The notes under the pieces were generated by a model, which saw only the letters and a program-made list of their open reading frames with translations, was not told the origin of the DNA and searched no databases. From Streptomyces sp. NBC_00249 (lineage in GTDB: Bacteria > Actinomycetota > Actinomycetes > Streptomycetales > Streptomycetaceae), in the NCBI RefSeq assembly GCF_026342355.1, contig NZ_JAPEMV010000013.1, positions 40,001 through 104,000 of the forward strand: 64,000 nucleotides of DNA, written 5' to 3'. Of the stretch, positions 15,100 through 22,498 are shown piece by piece; the first letter of the stretch is position 1, and each line of letters opens with the position of its first letter. The translations under genes were made by a program, and so were the position numbers.

Positions 15100-16290
15100 C
15101 TACGGACCCACCCCGAGGCCACCCAATACCTTGCGCGCCCGTTCCTCGGCCCCGTCGCCCGCCGCGAGGTCCGGGGTGATGCCCCCGCCGTCGAGGCTGC
15201 GGCCGGCCGGTGTGCGGTACGTGCCGACGGTCAGCTCCGCCACCGAGCCGTCCGGCAGCTCGGTCGGCATCTGCACCGAGGCCTTGCCGAAGGTGCGGGT
15301 GCCCACCGTCACGGCGCGGCCGCGGTCCTGGAGGGCGCCGGTGACCAGCTCGGCCGCGCTCATCGTGCCGCCGTCGACGAGGGCCACCAGGGGGCGGGCG
15401 GTGTCCCCGCCGGGCTGGGCGTACAGGGCGCGCTCGGAGCCGCGTACGTCGTACGTCGCCACGAGCCCGCCGTCCAGGAACGCGGAGGCGGCCGTCACCG
15501 CCTCGGTGACCAGCCCGCCCGGGTTGCCGCGCAGGTCCAGCATCACCCCGGCGCCGGGCGGGGCCTCGCGGACGGCTTCCCGGACCCGTTCGCCCGAGCC
15601 CCGGGTGAAGGAGGCGACCTTGATGACGGTGGTGCCGTCCGCGAGGCGGCGTACGGTCACCGGCTCGGCGCGCAGCTGCTGCCGGCGGACGGTCTCGGTG
15701 CGGTCGGCCCCGTCGCGGCTGAGGCCGAGGACCACCGGGGTGCCCTCCCGGCCGCGCAGCAGCGCCACCACGTCGGCCACCGCGAGGCCCGTGACGCCCT
15801 GGCCGTCCACGCTCAGCAGCCGGTCCCCGGCGCGCAGGCCGGCCCGGGCGGCGGGGCTGTCGGGCTGGACCTTGTCGACCTCGATGCGGCCGTCGCGGCG
15901 GCGCCCGGCCCAGAGCCCGACGCCGGTCCAGCGGCCGTCGAGGTCCTCGGCGAAGGCGGCGTACTCGCCCCGGTCGTAGACGGTGCCCCAGCGGTCGCCG
16001 CTGCGGCTGACGACCTCCTGGGCGGCCTTCTTGCCCGACTTGCCCTCGGCGACGGCCTCGGCGGCGGCCCGGGCCACGGCCTCCCGGTCGGCGGTTCCGG
16101 TCTGGTGCGGGGCCTCGGATAACGCCCCGGCCGGCTGTCCGGCCTGCGGCGCGGCGACGGTGCGGGCGTCCGCCGGGTCCCAGCATCCCGTCCCCGCGGC
16201 GGCGGCGACGGACACGAGGAAGACCAACGTCAAAACGGCCCCGCGACGCAGGTCGCGGGGCCGGAGACAGAGAGCGGGCAGACCCGGCAT
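15100..16290 (-). CDS. S41-family C-terminal processing protease (CtpA-like)
   Basis: The 396-residue exported serine protease has an N-terminal hydrophobic segment (residues ~15-35, VLTLVFLVSVAAAAGTGC). The Cys there gives only a weak lipobox. A PDZ domain (~115-200; GRIEVDKVQPDSPAARAGLR) precedes the S41 catalytic domain. The Ser-Lys dyad is visible: S311 in DGGTMSAAELV and K336 in TFGKASVQ, the usual 25-residue spacing. Such proteases trim C-termini of envelope proteins. Its place between ftsX and smpB is conserved in Streptomyces. It lies downstream of the ftsX hairpin, so it may have its own promoter. Confidence 0.92.
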   Translation of the reverse strand: MPGLPALCLRPRDLRRGAVLTLVFLVSVAAAAGTGCWDPADARTVAAPQAGQPAGALSEAPHQTGTADREAVARAAAEAVAEGKSGKKAAQEVVSRSGDRWGTVYDRGEYAAFAEDLDGRWTGVGLWAGRRRDGRIEVDKVQPDSPAARAGLRAGDRLLSVDGQGVTGLAVADVVALLRGREGTPVVLGLSRDGADRTETVRRQQLRAEPVTVRRLADGTTVIKVASFTRGSGERVREAVREAPPGAGVMLDLRGNPGGLVTEAVTAASAFLDGGLVATYDVRGSERALYAQPGGDTARPLVALVDGGTMSAAELVTGALQDRGRAVTVGTRTFGKASVQMPTELPDGSVAELTVGTYRTPAGRSLDGGGITPDLAAGDGAEERARKVLGGLGVGP

Positions 16291-16304
16291 GGCGCCGAGT
16301 CTAG

Positions 16305-16359
16305 GACAAGCGCCGCCGTGGCAAGCCGGGTTGGCCGGAGCTCACAGGCGGCGCTTGTC
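16305..16359 (-). terminator. Hairpin at the end of ftsX
   Basis: GACAAGCGCCGCC (16305-16317) pairs perfectly with GGCGGCGCTTGTC (16347-16359) around a 29-base loop. The right arm overlaps the ftsX stop codon. It probably attenuates read-through from ftsEX into the protease gene. Confidence 0.55.
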
Positions 16360-17332
16360 ATACCTTCAGGTACTTGCGCAACGCGACGAAGGCTGCCAGG
16401 GAGGGCATCAGCAGGCCGATGACGAGGACCAGCGGGAGCTTGGTGAGCACCGCGTCCCAGCCGATGAAGTTGATCAGCTGGAGCTTGTCGCGGAGCGCGA
16501 TGCCGTGGTCGATCACGAAGTACTGGCCGGCGCCCAGCATGCCGCAGGCCAGACCGGCGCCGATGAGGCCGGCCACGGCCGCCTCCATGATGAACGGCAC
16601 CTGGATGTAGAAGCCGGACGCGCCCACCAGCCGCATGATGCCGGTCTCCCGCCGACGGCTGAACGCCGAGACGCGCACCGTGTTGACGATCAGCAGCAGG
16701 GCCACGATCAGCATGATCAGCATGATGCCGAGCGCCGCCCAGTTGAGGGTGCTGAGCAGGGCGAAGAGGTTGTCGAGCTCGGAGCTCTGGTCGGCGACCG
16801 ACTGGACCCCGTCCCGGCCGGTGAAGGCGGAGGTGATGACCTCGTACTTCTCCGGGTTCTTCAGCTTGACCCGGAAGGAGTCGGGCATCTGGTCCGGGGT
16901 GACGACGGAGGCGAGCGCCGTGTGCCCGAAGCGCTCTTTGTAGTGCTTGTAGGCCTCGTCCGAGGACTCGTACATGACGTTCTGGACGAGTTCCATCTTC
17001 TTGAGCTCGCCCTCGATGCCCTGCTTCTGCTCGGGGGTCACGGCCCCCCTGGAGCAGGGCTTCCCGGAACCGGCGGCCGGTTTCGACCCGTCGGCGGGGC
17101 TGCCGGCGGGGGCGGCCGCCGCGTCGATGGCGTCGTTCTTGGTGCAGAGGTAGACGGTGACGTTGACCTTGTCGTACCAGAACCCCTTCATGGCGCTGAC
17201 CTGGTCGCGCATGAGCAGGGAGCCGCCGAACAGGGCCAGCGAGAGGGCCACGGAGATGATGACCGCGAAGGTCATGGTGAGATTGCGGCGGAGACCGACG
17301 CCGATCTCCGACATGACGAACTGGGCGCGCAT
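16358..17332 (-). CDS. ftsX: Cell-division ABC permease FtsX
   Basis: The 324-residue protein has the FtsX topology: a cytoplasmic N-terminus (MRAQFVMSEIGVGLRRNL), TM1 (~22-42), a large extracytoplasmic loop (~45-195) and three further helices in a FtsX/MacB permease domain (~200-320; FSRRRETGIMRLVGASGFYI). With FtsE it couples ATP hydrolysis to activation of peptidoglycan hydrolases during septation. The outer loop has a ~25-residue Ala/Gly/Ser/Pro insertion (AAAPAGSPADGSKPAAGSGK) near residue 75, likely disordered. It starts 17 bp after the ftsE stop, the conserved operon order. Confidence 0.96.
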   Translation of the reverse strand: MRAQFVMSEIGVGLRRNLTMTFAVIISVALSLALFGGSLLMRDQVSAMKGFWYDKVNVTVYLCTKNDAIDAAAAPAGSPADGSKPAAGSGKPCSRGAVTPEQKQGIEGELKKMELVQNVMYESSDEAYKHYKERFGHTALASVVTPDQMPDSFRVKLKNPEKYEVITSAFTGRDGVQSVADQSSELDNLFALLSTLNWAALGIMLIMLIVALLLIVNTVRVSAFSRRRETGIMRLVGASGFYIQVPFIMEAAVAGLIGAGLACGMLGAGQYFVIDHGIALRDKLQLINFIGWDAVLTKLPLVLVIGLLMPSLAAFVALRKYLKV

Positions 17333-17349
17333 GACGTCTCAAGGACCTT

Positions 17350-18039
17350 TCAGTGCTGGTAGCCGTAGACGCCGCGCGACTGGTCGCGTACGAGTCGGCC
17401 CTGTTCGAGTTCGATGACGCGCTTGCGCATCTGGTCGACGATCTGCTGGTCGTGGGTCGCCATGATCACGGTGGTGCCGGTCCGGTTGATCCGGTCCAGC
17501 AGTTTCATGATCCCCACGGAGGTCTGCGGGTCGAGGTTGCCCGTCGGCTCGTCCGCGATCAGCAGGGCGGGGCGGTTGACGAAGGCGCGGGCGATGGCCA
17601 CGCGCTGCTGCTCACCGCCGGACAGCTCGCCGGGCATGCGGCCTTCCTTGCCGCCCAGGCCCACCAGCTCCAGGACCTGCGGGACGGCCTTGCGGATCTC
17701 GCCGCGCGGCTTGCCGATGACCTCCTGCGCGAAGGCGACGTTCTCGGCCACCGTCTTGTTGGGGAGGAGGCGGAAGTCCTGGAAGACGGTCCCCAGCTGG
17801 CGCCGCATGTGCGGGACCTTCCAGTTGGAGAGCTTCGCGAGATCCTTTCCCAGGACGTGCACCTGACCGTGGCTGGCCCGTTCCTCGCGCAGGACCAGCC
17901 GCAGGAAGGTGGACTTGCCGGAGCCGGAGGAGCCGACCAGGAAGACGAACTCGCCCTTGGCGATGTCCAGGGAGACATCTCTGAGTGCGGGACGGTTCTG
18001 CTTCGGGTAGGACTTGGAGACGTTGTCGAATCGGATCAC
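17350..18039 (-). CDS. ftsE: Cell-division ABC ATPase FtsE
   Basis: The 229-residue ATP-binding subunit of the FtsEX complex. It has Walker A GSSGSGKST (~36-44), Q-loop VFQDFRLLPNKTVAEN, ABC signature LSGGEQQRVAIARA, Walker B ALLIADEPTG and switch His in MATHDQQIV. GTG 18039 (VIRFDNVSKSY) matches the usual FtsE N-terminus and length; the frame stays open for 24 codons upstream but that part lacks family similarity. No strong ribosome site is visible. The C-terminal tail RDQSRGVYGYQH is typical of actinobacteria. It is divergent from the 62-residue membrane protein gene. Confidence 0.95.
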   Translation of the reverse strand: MIRFDNVSKSYPKQNRPALRDVSLDIAKGEFVFLVGSSGSGKSTFLRLVLREERASHGQVHVLGKDLAKLSNWKVPHMRRQLGTVFQDFRLLPNKTVAENVAFAQEVIGKPRGEIRKAVPQVLELVGLGGKEGRMPGELSGGEQQRVAIARAFVNRPALLIADEPTGNLDPQTSVGIMKLLDRINRTGTTVIMATHDQQIVDQMRKRVIELEQGRLVRDQSRGVYGYQH

Positions 18040-18267
18040 GGGTGCACCACGGTCGCCGGGAGTAGGTGAGCGTGACCATACGCGAACGGGCGCGAGGTGT
18101 GGACCCGGCATCCGGAGTTGCCCGTTTTATCCTCGGCCCCCTTCGGGGCCGGACCGCGATTGCCCGGACGGGCCGCGCCGAATGTCCGCGGAGCTGGCAC
18201 AGTGGTAGGGGGAACGGACTCGGTCCCCGTGCCGTTGTACTGACGATGGGGACGAGAGGAGGAGCGC

Positions 18268-18456
18268 ATGACATATGACCGGCTCGTGTGTGCGAACTGC
18301 GCCGCACCTGTCAGCCAGGGCCGCTGCCCTGTGTGCCGGGCGAACCGGGAGCGCCTCCAGCAGGAGGGCCCCTTCGCCGGCCTGAATCCGGTGACACTCA
18401 TCGCGCTTCTGGTGGTGCTGGTGGCAGCGCTGGCGCTGGTGGCTCGGACCGCGTAG
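18268..18456 (+). CDS. Small zinc-ribbon membrane protein
   Basis: A 62-residue protein with a CxxC-x8-CxxC zinc ribbon (CANCAAPVSQGRCPVC, residues 8-23), a short polar linker (RANRERLQQEGPFAG) and one C-terminal membrane helix (VTLIALLVVLVAALALVA). GAGGAGGAG lies just before ATG 18268. It sits between divergent ftsE and convergent prfB, a position I believe is conserved in Streptomyces. The likely topology is a cytoplasmic zinc ribbon anchored by a tail helix. Function unknown; a link to FtsEX is suggested only by position. Confidence 0.75.
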   Translation: MTYDRLVCANCAAPVSQGRCPVCRANRERLQQEGPFAGLNPVTLIALLVVLVAALALVARTA

Positions 18457-18485
18457 CCCGCGCCGCGTCCCGATCACGTGGAATC

Positions 18486-18554
18486 TGTGATCCGGACGGA
18501 TCACACAGAAGAAGGAAGGGCCCGGACACCTCAAGGTGTCCGGGCCCTTCCTTC
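18486..18554. terminator. Tandem hairpins between convergent genes (bidirectional terminator)
   Basis: The first hairpin is TGTGATCC-GGAC-GGATCACA (18486-18505). The second is a perfect 21-bp stem (18511-18531 with 18534-18554) around the two-base spacer CA. It serves both the 62-residue gene and prfB, whose stop is at 18574. Confidence 0.85.
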
Positions 18555-18573
18555 TCAGCTACTGCCGCACGTA

Positions 18574-19683
18574 CTACGCGCTCTGCTCCTGCTGCTTGCG
18601 CCAGCGGATGCCCGCCTCCAGGAAGCCGTCGATCTCGCCGTCGAGGACCGCCTGCGGGTTGCCGACCTCGAACTCCGTCCGCAGGTCCTTGACCATCTGG
18701 TACGGGTGCAGGACGTAGGAGCGCATCTGGTTGCCCCAGGAGCTGCCGCCGTCCTTGAGGGCGTCCATCTTGTCCTTCTCCTCCTGCCGGCGCCGCTCCA
18801 GGAGCTTGGCCTGGAGCACGTTCATCGCGCTGGCCTTGTTCTGGATCTGCGAACGCTCGTTCTGGCAGGAGACCACGATGCCGGTGGGCAGGTGGGTGAT
18901 GCGCACGGCCGAGTCGGTCGTGTTGACGCCCTGGCCGCCGGGGCCGGACGCGCGGTACACGTCGACGCGCAGCTCGGCCTCGTCGATCTCGACGTGGTCG
19001 CTGGTCTCGACGACCGGCAGCACCTCGACGCCCGCGAAGGAGGTCTGGCGACGCCCCTGGTTGTCGAAGGGCGAGATGCGGACGAGCCGGTGCGTGCCCT
19101 GCTCGACGGAAAGGGTGCCGTAGGCGTAGGGGGCCTTGACGACGAAGGTGGTCGACTTGATGCCGGCCTCTTCCGCGTACGAGGTCTCGTACACCTCGGT
19201 CGGGTAGCCGTGCCGCTCCGCCCAGCGCAGGTACATGCGCTGGAGGCGCTCGGCGAAGTCGGAGGCGTCGACGCCGCCGGCCTCGGCACGGATGTTGACC
19301 AGCGCCTCGCGCTCGGAGTACTCGCCGGAGAGCAGGGTGCGGACCTCCATCTCGTCCAGCGCCTTGCGCACGGAGACCAGCTCGGTCTCCGCCTCGGCGA
19401 GGGTGTCCGCGTCGTCCATCTCCTGGGCGAGCTCGAACAGCACCGCGAGGTCGTCGATGCGGCCCCGCAGGGACTCGGTCTTGCGGACCTCGGCCTGGAG
19501 GTGCGAAAGCTTGCTCGTGATCTTCTGAGCGGCTTCCGGGTCGTCCCACAGGGACGGCGCGGCGGCCTGCTCCTCGAGCACGGCGATATCTGCCCTCAGC
19601 TTGTCGAGGTCCAGGACGGCCTCGATCGACCCCATGGTCGAGGAGAGGGACTTCAGCTCTTCGGAAACATCGACAACTGCCAC
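18574..19683 (-). CDS. prfB: Peptide chain release factor 2
   Basis: The 369-residue class I release factor for UAA/UGA has a helical N-terminal domain (~5-110). The SPF tripeptide that reads the second and third stop bases is present in VRISPFDNQGRRQ. The catalytic GGQ loop is at residues 249-251 (ASGPGGQGVNTTDSAVR), and the C-terminal domain follows. The reading frame is continuous: the programmed +1 frameshift near codon 25 found in E. coli prfB is absent, as expected for actinobacteria. It is convergent with the 62-residue protein gene and separated from it by strong hairpins. Its start is divergent from the leader peptide at 19776. Confidence 0.97.
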   Translation of the reverse strand: MAVVDVSEELKSLSSTMGSIEAVLDLDKLRADIAVLEEQAAAPSLWDDPEAAQKITSKLSHLQAEVRKTESLRGRIDDLAVLFELAQEMDDADTLAEAETELVSVRKALDEMEVRTLLSGEYSEREALVNIRAEAGGVDASDFAERLQRMYLRWAERHGYPTEVYETSYAEEAGIKSTTFVVKAPYAYGTLSVEQGTHRLVRISPFDNQGRRQTSFAGVEVLPVVETSDHVEIDEAELRVDVYRASGPGGQGVNTTDSAVRITHLPTGIVVSCQNERSQIQNKASAMNVLQAKLLERRRQEEKDKMDALKDGGSSWGNQMRSYVLHPYQMVKDLRTEFEVGNPQAVLDGEIDGFLEAGIRWRKQQEQSA

Positions 19684-19775
19684 GGGTCCAGCCTAGCCGG
19701 TCCGCGGACGGCACTCTCCGGCCAGGCTCCATCAACCCGTACAAAGGAGCGTGCGCACGGGCGTACGCTCACCGT

Positions 19776-19865
19776 ATGACTGTCCTACTCGTGAAGCGCC
19801 GCCATGTGGACCACATGCGTGTCACGACGACGAGCTGTCTGCCGCCGGACCTCGCACGAGCCTGA
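19776..19865 (+). CDS. Putative regulatory leader peptide
   Basis: A 29-residue frame, MTVLLVKRRHVDHMRVTTTS then CLPPDLARA. It resembles the short actinobacterial leader peptides with a KRRHVDLMRV-like core and a Cys near the end, which precede sulfur-metabolism and other genes and are thought to act by translation-dependent attenuation (family recollection, not verified). A -10-like TACGCT at 19763-19768 lies eight bases before the ATG, so the transcript is probably leaderless. The next gene, an oxygenase, starts 132 bp downstream. The single Cys codon TGT is uncommon in this genome, which would suit stalling on low Cys-tRNA. Confidence 0.6.
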   Translation: MTVLLVKRRHVDHMRVTTTSCLPPDLARA

Positions 19866-19997
19866 TCCACCCCGATCCGACTTCGGTCCTGTACGCGGCC
19901 ACGCTGCCCCGGCGCCATCCCTGCCGGCGGCACGCTCCGCCCGCTGCCCCCACATCGATGGGGCACAGGACCCCGTGACATCCGAAACGGAGCCGTC

Positions 19998-21038
19998 ATG
20001 CCGTCCGCGCACCTCTCCTCTTCTGCTTCCGCTCCCACCGCCGCCACCGCCGGCCTCGCCGTCGTCGACCTCTCCCGTGCCGACGACCCCGCCGAGCGCC
20101 CCGACTTCCTGAAGCAGCTCCACGCGGCTGCCCGGGACACCGGCTTCCTGTACCTGACGGGGCACGGGATAACCGAGGCGGAAACCGCCCGCATCCTGGA
20201 GCTGACCAGAACGTTCTTCGCCCTCCCCGAGGCCGACCGGCTGTCGGTGAGCAACCTGAACTCGCCGCACTTCCGCGGCTACACCCGGATCGGGCACGAG
20301 CTCACGGGCGGGGCCTCCGACTGGCGCGACCAGCTCGACGTCGGCGCGGAGCGGCCCGCGCCGGTCCTGGGCCCGGACGACCCCGCGTACCTGTGGCTGG
20401 AGGGCCCCAACCAGTGGCCGCAGGCGCTGCCCGAGCTGCGGGACGTCGTCCTGGGCTGGCAGACCCGGCTGGCGGCGGTGGCCCACCGGCTGCTCCAGGA
20501 GCTGCTCGCCTCGATCGGCGCCCCCTCGGACTTCTTCGACGCGGCCTTCGCGGACCGGCCGCACCTGCACACGAAACTGATCCGCTACCCCGGATCCGCC
20601 CCGTCCGGCGCGGACCAGGGGGTCGGCGCGCACAAGGACTACGGCTTCCTGACCCTGCTCCTGCAGGACACGGTGGGCGGGCTCCAGGTGGTCAGGGACG
20701 GCGGCTACGTCGACATCCCGCCGATGCCGGGGGCCTTCGTGGTCAACCTGGGCGAGCTGCTGGAGATCGCCACGCAGGGGTACCTGCGGGCCACCGACCA
20801 CCGGGTGGTCAGCCCGCCGGGCGCGGTGGAGCGGTTCTCGGTGCCGTTCTTCTACAACCCGCGGCTGGACGCGGTCGTGGACACCGTCCCCGGGGACTAC
20901 CTGCGGTCCGCGCCGGGGATCGCGCAGGACGCGGCGAATCCGTTGCACGCCGAGTACGGGCGCAACGAGCTCAAGGGATGGGTCCGGGCCCACCCGGCGG
21001 TGGCCCGCCGCTGGCACCCGGAACTGACCGAATCCTGA
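19998..21038 (+). CDS. Isopenicillin-N-synthase-like Fe(II)/2-oxoglutarate oxygenase
   Basis: The 346-residue non-haem iron oxygenase has a DIOX_N domain (~20-130: GLAVVDLSRADDPAERPD, DTGFLYLTGHGI) and a 2OG-Fe(II) domain (~190-300). The metal triad is H212 and D214 in GAHKDYGFLTLL and H268 in ATDHRVV; R279 in RFSVPFF is placed to bind 2-oxoglutarate. The family includes IPNS, flavonol synthase-like and gibberellin-type oxygenases, and the substrate here cannot be inferred. The start ATG 19998 is 132 bp after a leader peptide. It is convergent with pkaB, leaving a 16-bp gap. Cytoplasmic. Confidence 0.85.
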   Translation: MPSAHLSSSASAPTAATAGLAVVDLSRADDPAERPDFLKQLHAAARDTGFLYLTGHGITEAETARILELTRTFFALPEADRLSVSNLNSPHFRGYTRIGHELTGGASDWRDQLDVGAERPAPVLGPDDPAYLWLEGPNQWPQALPELRDVVLGWQTRLAAVAHRLLQELLASIGAPSDFFDAAFADRPHLHTKLIRYPGSAPSGADQGVGAHKDYGFLTLLLQDTVGGLQVVRDGGYVDIPPMPGAFVVNLGELLEIATQGYLRATDHRVVSPPGAVERFSVPFFYNPRLDAVVDTVPGDYLRSAPGIAQDAANPLHAEYGRNELKGWVRAHPAVARRWHPELTES

Positions 21039-21054
21039 CCGGGGGCCGCCGGGG

Positions 21055-22320
21055 CTACGGGTGGCGGGGGGTGGACTGCTTGGTGTCCGGGGGGACCGGG
21101 GGCTCGTCGCCCGAGACGGCGAGCCAGCCCCCCACCCCCACGGCGGCAGCCAGCACCACCGCCGACGCGGACAACAGCAGCCGCCGCTTGCGCGCAGCCT
21201 CCGCCCGGTGCCGGGCGGAGCCCGGCCGGTGTCCGCCGGCGGGCCGGGGTACGCGCGCCGTACCCAGCGCCCCGCCCGCCAGCTCGTCCGGCCCCGGCAC
21301 CCGCATGGAGGTGTGGGTGTCCCGGTTGGAGTCGGTCGCAGACCCCGGCACCAGCGGGACCACGCCCCGCCGCCGTACCGGATCACCACCCGCCGGCTCC
21401 TCCGGGAGTTCCGGCTCGGCCGCCTGCTCGGCGTCGTCCGGCTCGTCCACGTCCAGCGGCGGCATCCCGGCCAGCAACGGCAGCAGGTCCCGCAGCCGGA
21501 CGGACAGCTCCGAGGCACGCAGCCGCGAGGCCGGGGCCTTGGCGAGGCACTGCACCATCAGCTGCCACAGCTCGTCGGGGATCCCGGGCAGCGGGACCAC
21601 GGTCTCGGTGACGTGCCGCCGCAGCACCGCACCGGGGTGCCCCCCGCCGAAGGGGGTGAAGCCGGCCAGCAGCTCGTACAGCACCGTGGCCAGGGCGTAT
21701 ATGTCGACGGCCGCCCGTGGCGGCAGGCCCTCCACTATTTCCGGGGCCAGATAGTCGGGCGTCCCGATGATCCGGGTCGTCTGGGCCGCGGCCCGCGCGC
21801 CGGGCGCGCCGACGGCCCGTTTCGGGGAGTCGATGAGCTTGGCCACGCCGAAGTCGGTGAGCAGCGCGGGGTGCGCGCCGCCCGGGCCGAGGGGGCCCTG
21901 CATGTCGAGCAGGACGTTCTCCGGTTTGACGTCGCGGTGGACGACCCCGGCCGCGTGCGCGGCGGCCAGCGCGTCGGCGACGTCCGCGACGATGGCGACG
22001 GCCGCCTCGGGGGCGAGCCGCCGTTCGCGGTCGAGGCGCGTGCGCAGGTCCGTACCGCGTACGAGGTCCATGACCAGGGCGAGGTCGTTGCCGTCGACGA
22101 CGAGGTCGCGGACGGAGACCACGTGCGGGTGCTCCAGTCCGAGGAGCGCGCTGCGCTCCTGGACGAAGCGTCCGACCAGCTCCTGGTCGGAGGCGAGGTC
22201 CTCGCGCAGCAGTTTGACGGCGACGGGCCCGTCAGGCCCCTCGCCCAGCCACACCGTGCCCGCGCTGCCGCGTCCCAGGATCTGGTGCGCGGTGTACCGG
22301 CTGCCGATCTTCCGTGCCAC
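21055..22320 (-). CDS. pkaB: Membrane Ser/Thr protein kinase (PkaB)
   Basis: The 421-residue Hanks-type kinase has its catalytic domain at ~8-270: LGRGSAGTVWLG (P-loop), VAVKLL, VVHRDVKPENVLLD (catalytic loop), TDFGVAKL (DFG) and GTPDYLAPEIVEG. An acidic/Pro linker follows, with a single membrane helix near 385-405 (LLLSASAVVLAAAVGVGGWL) and a ~20-residue outer tail. GTG 22320 has GGGAG nearby and matches the family start. The adjacent related kinase gene and overall sizes fit the S. coelicolor pkaA-pkaB pair. Activation-loop Thr/Ser residues (QTTRIIGT) are present for autophosphorylation. Role in streptomycetes poorly defined. Confidence 0.9.
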   Translation of the reverse strand: MARKIGSRYTAHQILGRGSAGTVWLGEGPDGPVAVKLLREDLASDQELVGRFVQERSALLGLEHPHVVSVRDLVVDGNDLALVMDLVRGTDLRTRLDRERRLAPEAAVAIVADVADALAAAHAAGVVHRDVKPENVLLDMQGPLGPGGAHPALLTDFGVAKLIDSPKRAVGAPGARAAAQTTRIIGTPDYLAPEIVEGLPPRAAVDIYALATVLYELLAGFTPFGGGHPGAVLRRHVTETVVPLPGIPDELWQLMVQCLAKAPASRLRASELSVRLRDLLPLLAGMPPLDVDEPDDAEQAAEPELPEEPAGGDPVRRRGVVPLVPGSATDSNRDTHTSMRVPGPDELAGGALGTARVPRPAGGHRPGSARHRAEAARKRRLLLSASAVVLAAAVGVGGWLAVSGDEPPVPPDTKQSTPRHP

Positions 22321-22498
22321 GACTGCTCCCTCAGCGGCTGGCGTACGCACCAAAGCTACGCGGCCGAATGGGGGTTCAGCGCTCCGGATCGCGGCGACCT
22401 TCACTTCTGCGGGCGAAATCACGTCCTGGATGTCGACAAATCCACGAAGTCGGCGCTACGGGGCTACGGGAGCGCCGGCCGGCGGAGCTGTCGGGACG

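Noticed and set aside
19590..19683. Programmed frameshift in prfB
   Set aside because: The frame is continuous from ATG to stop and no in-frame UGA occurs near codon 25.
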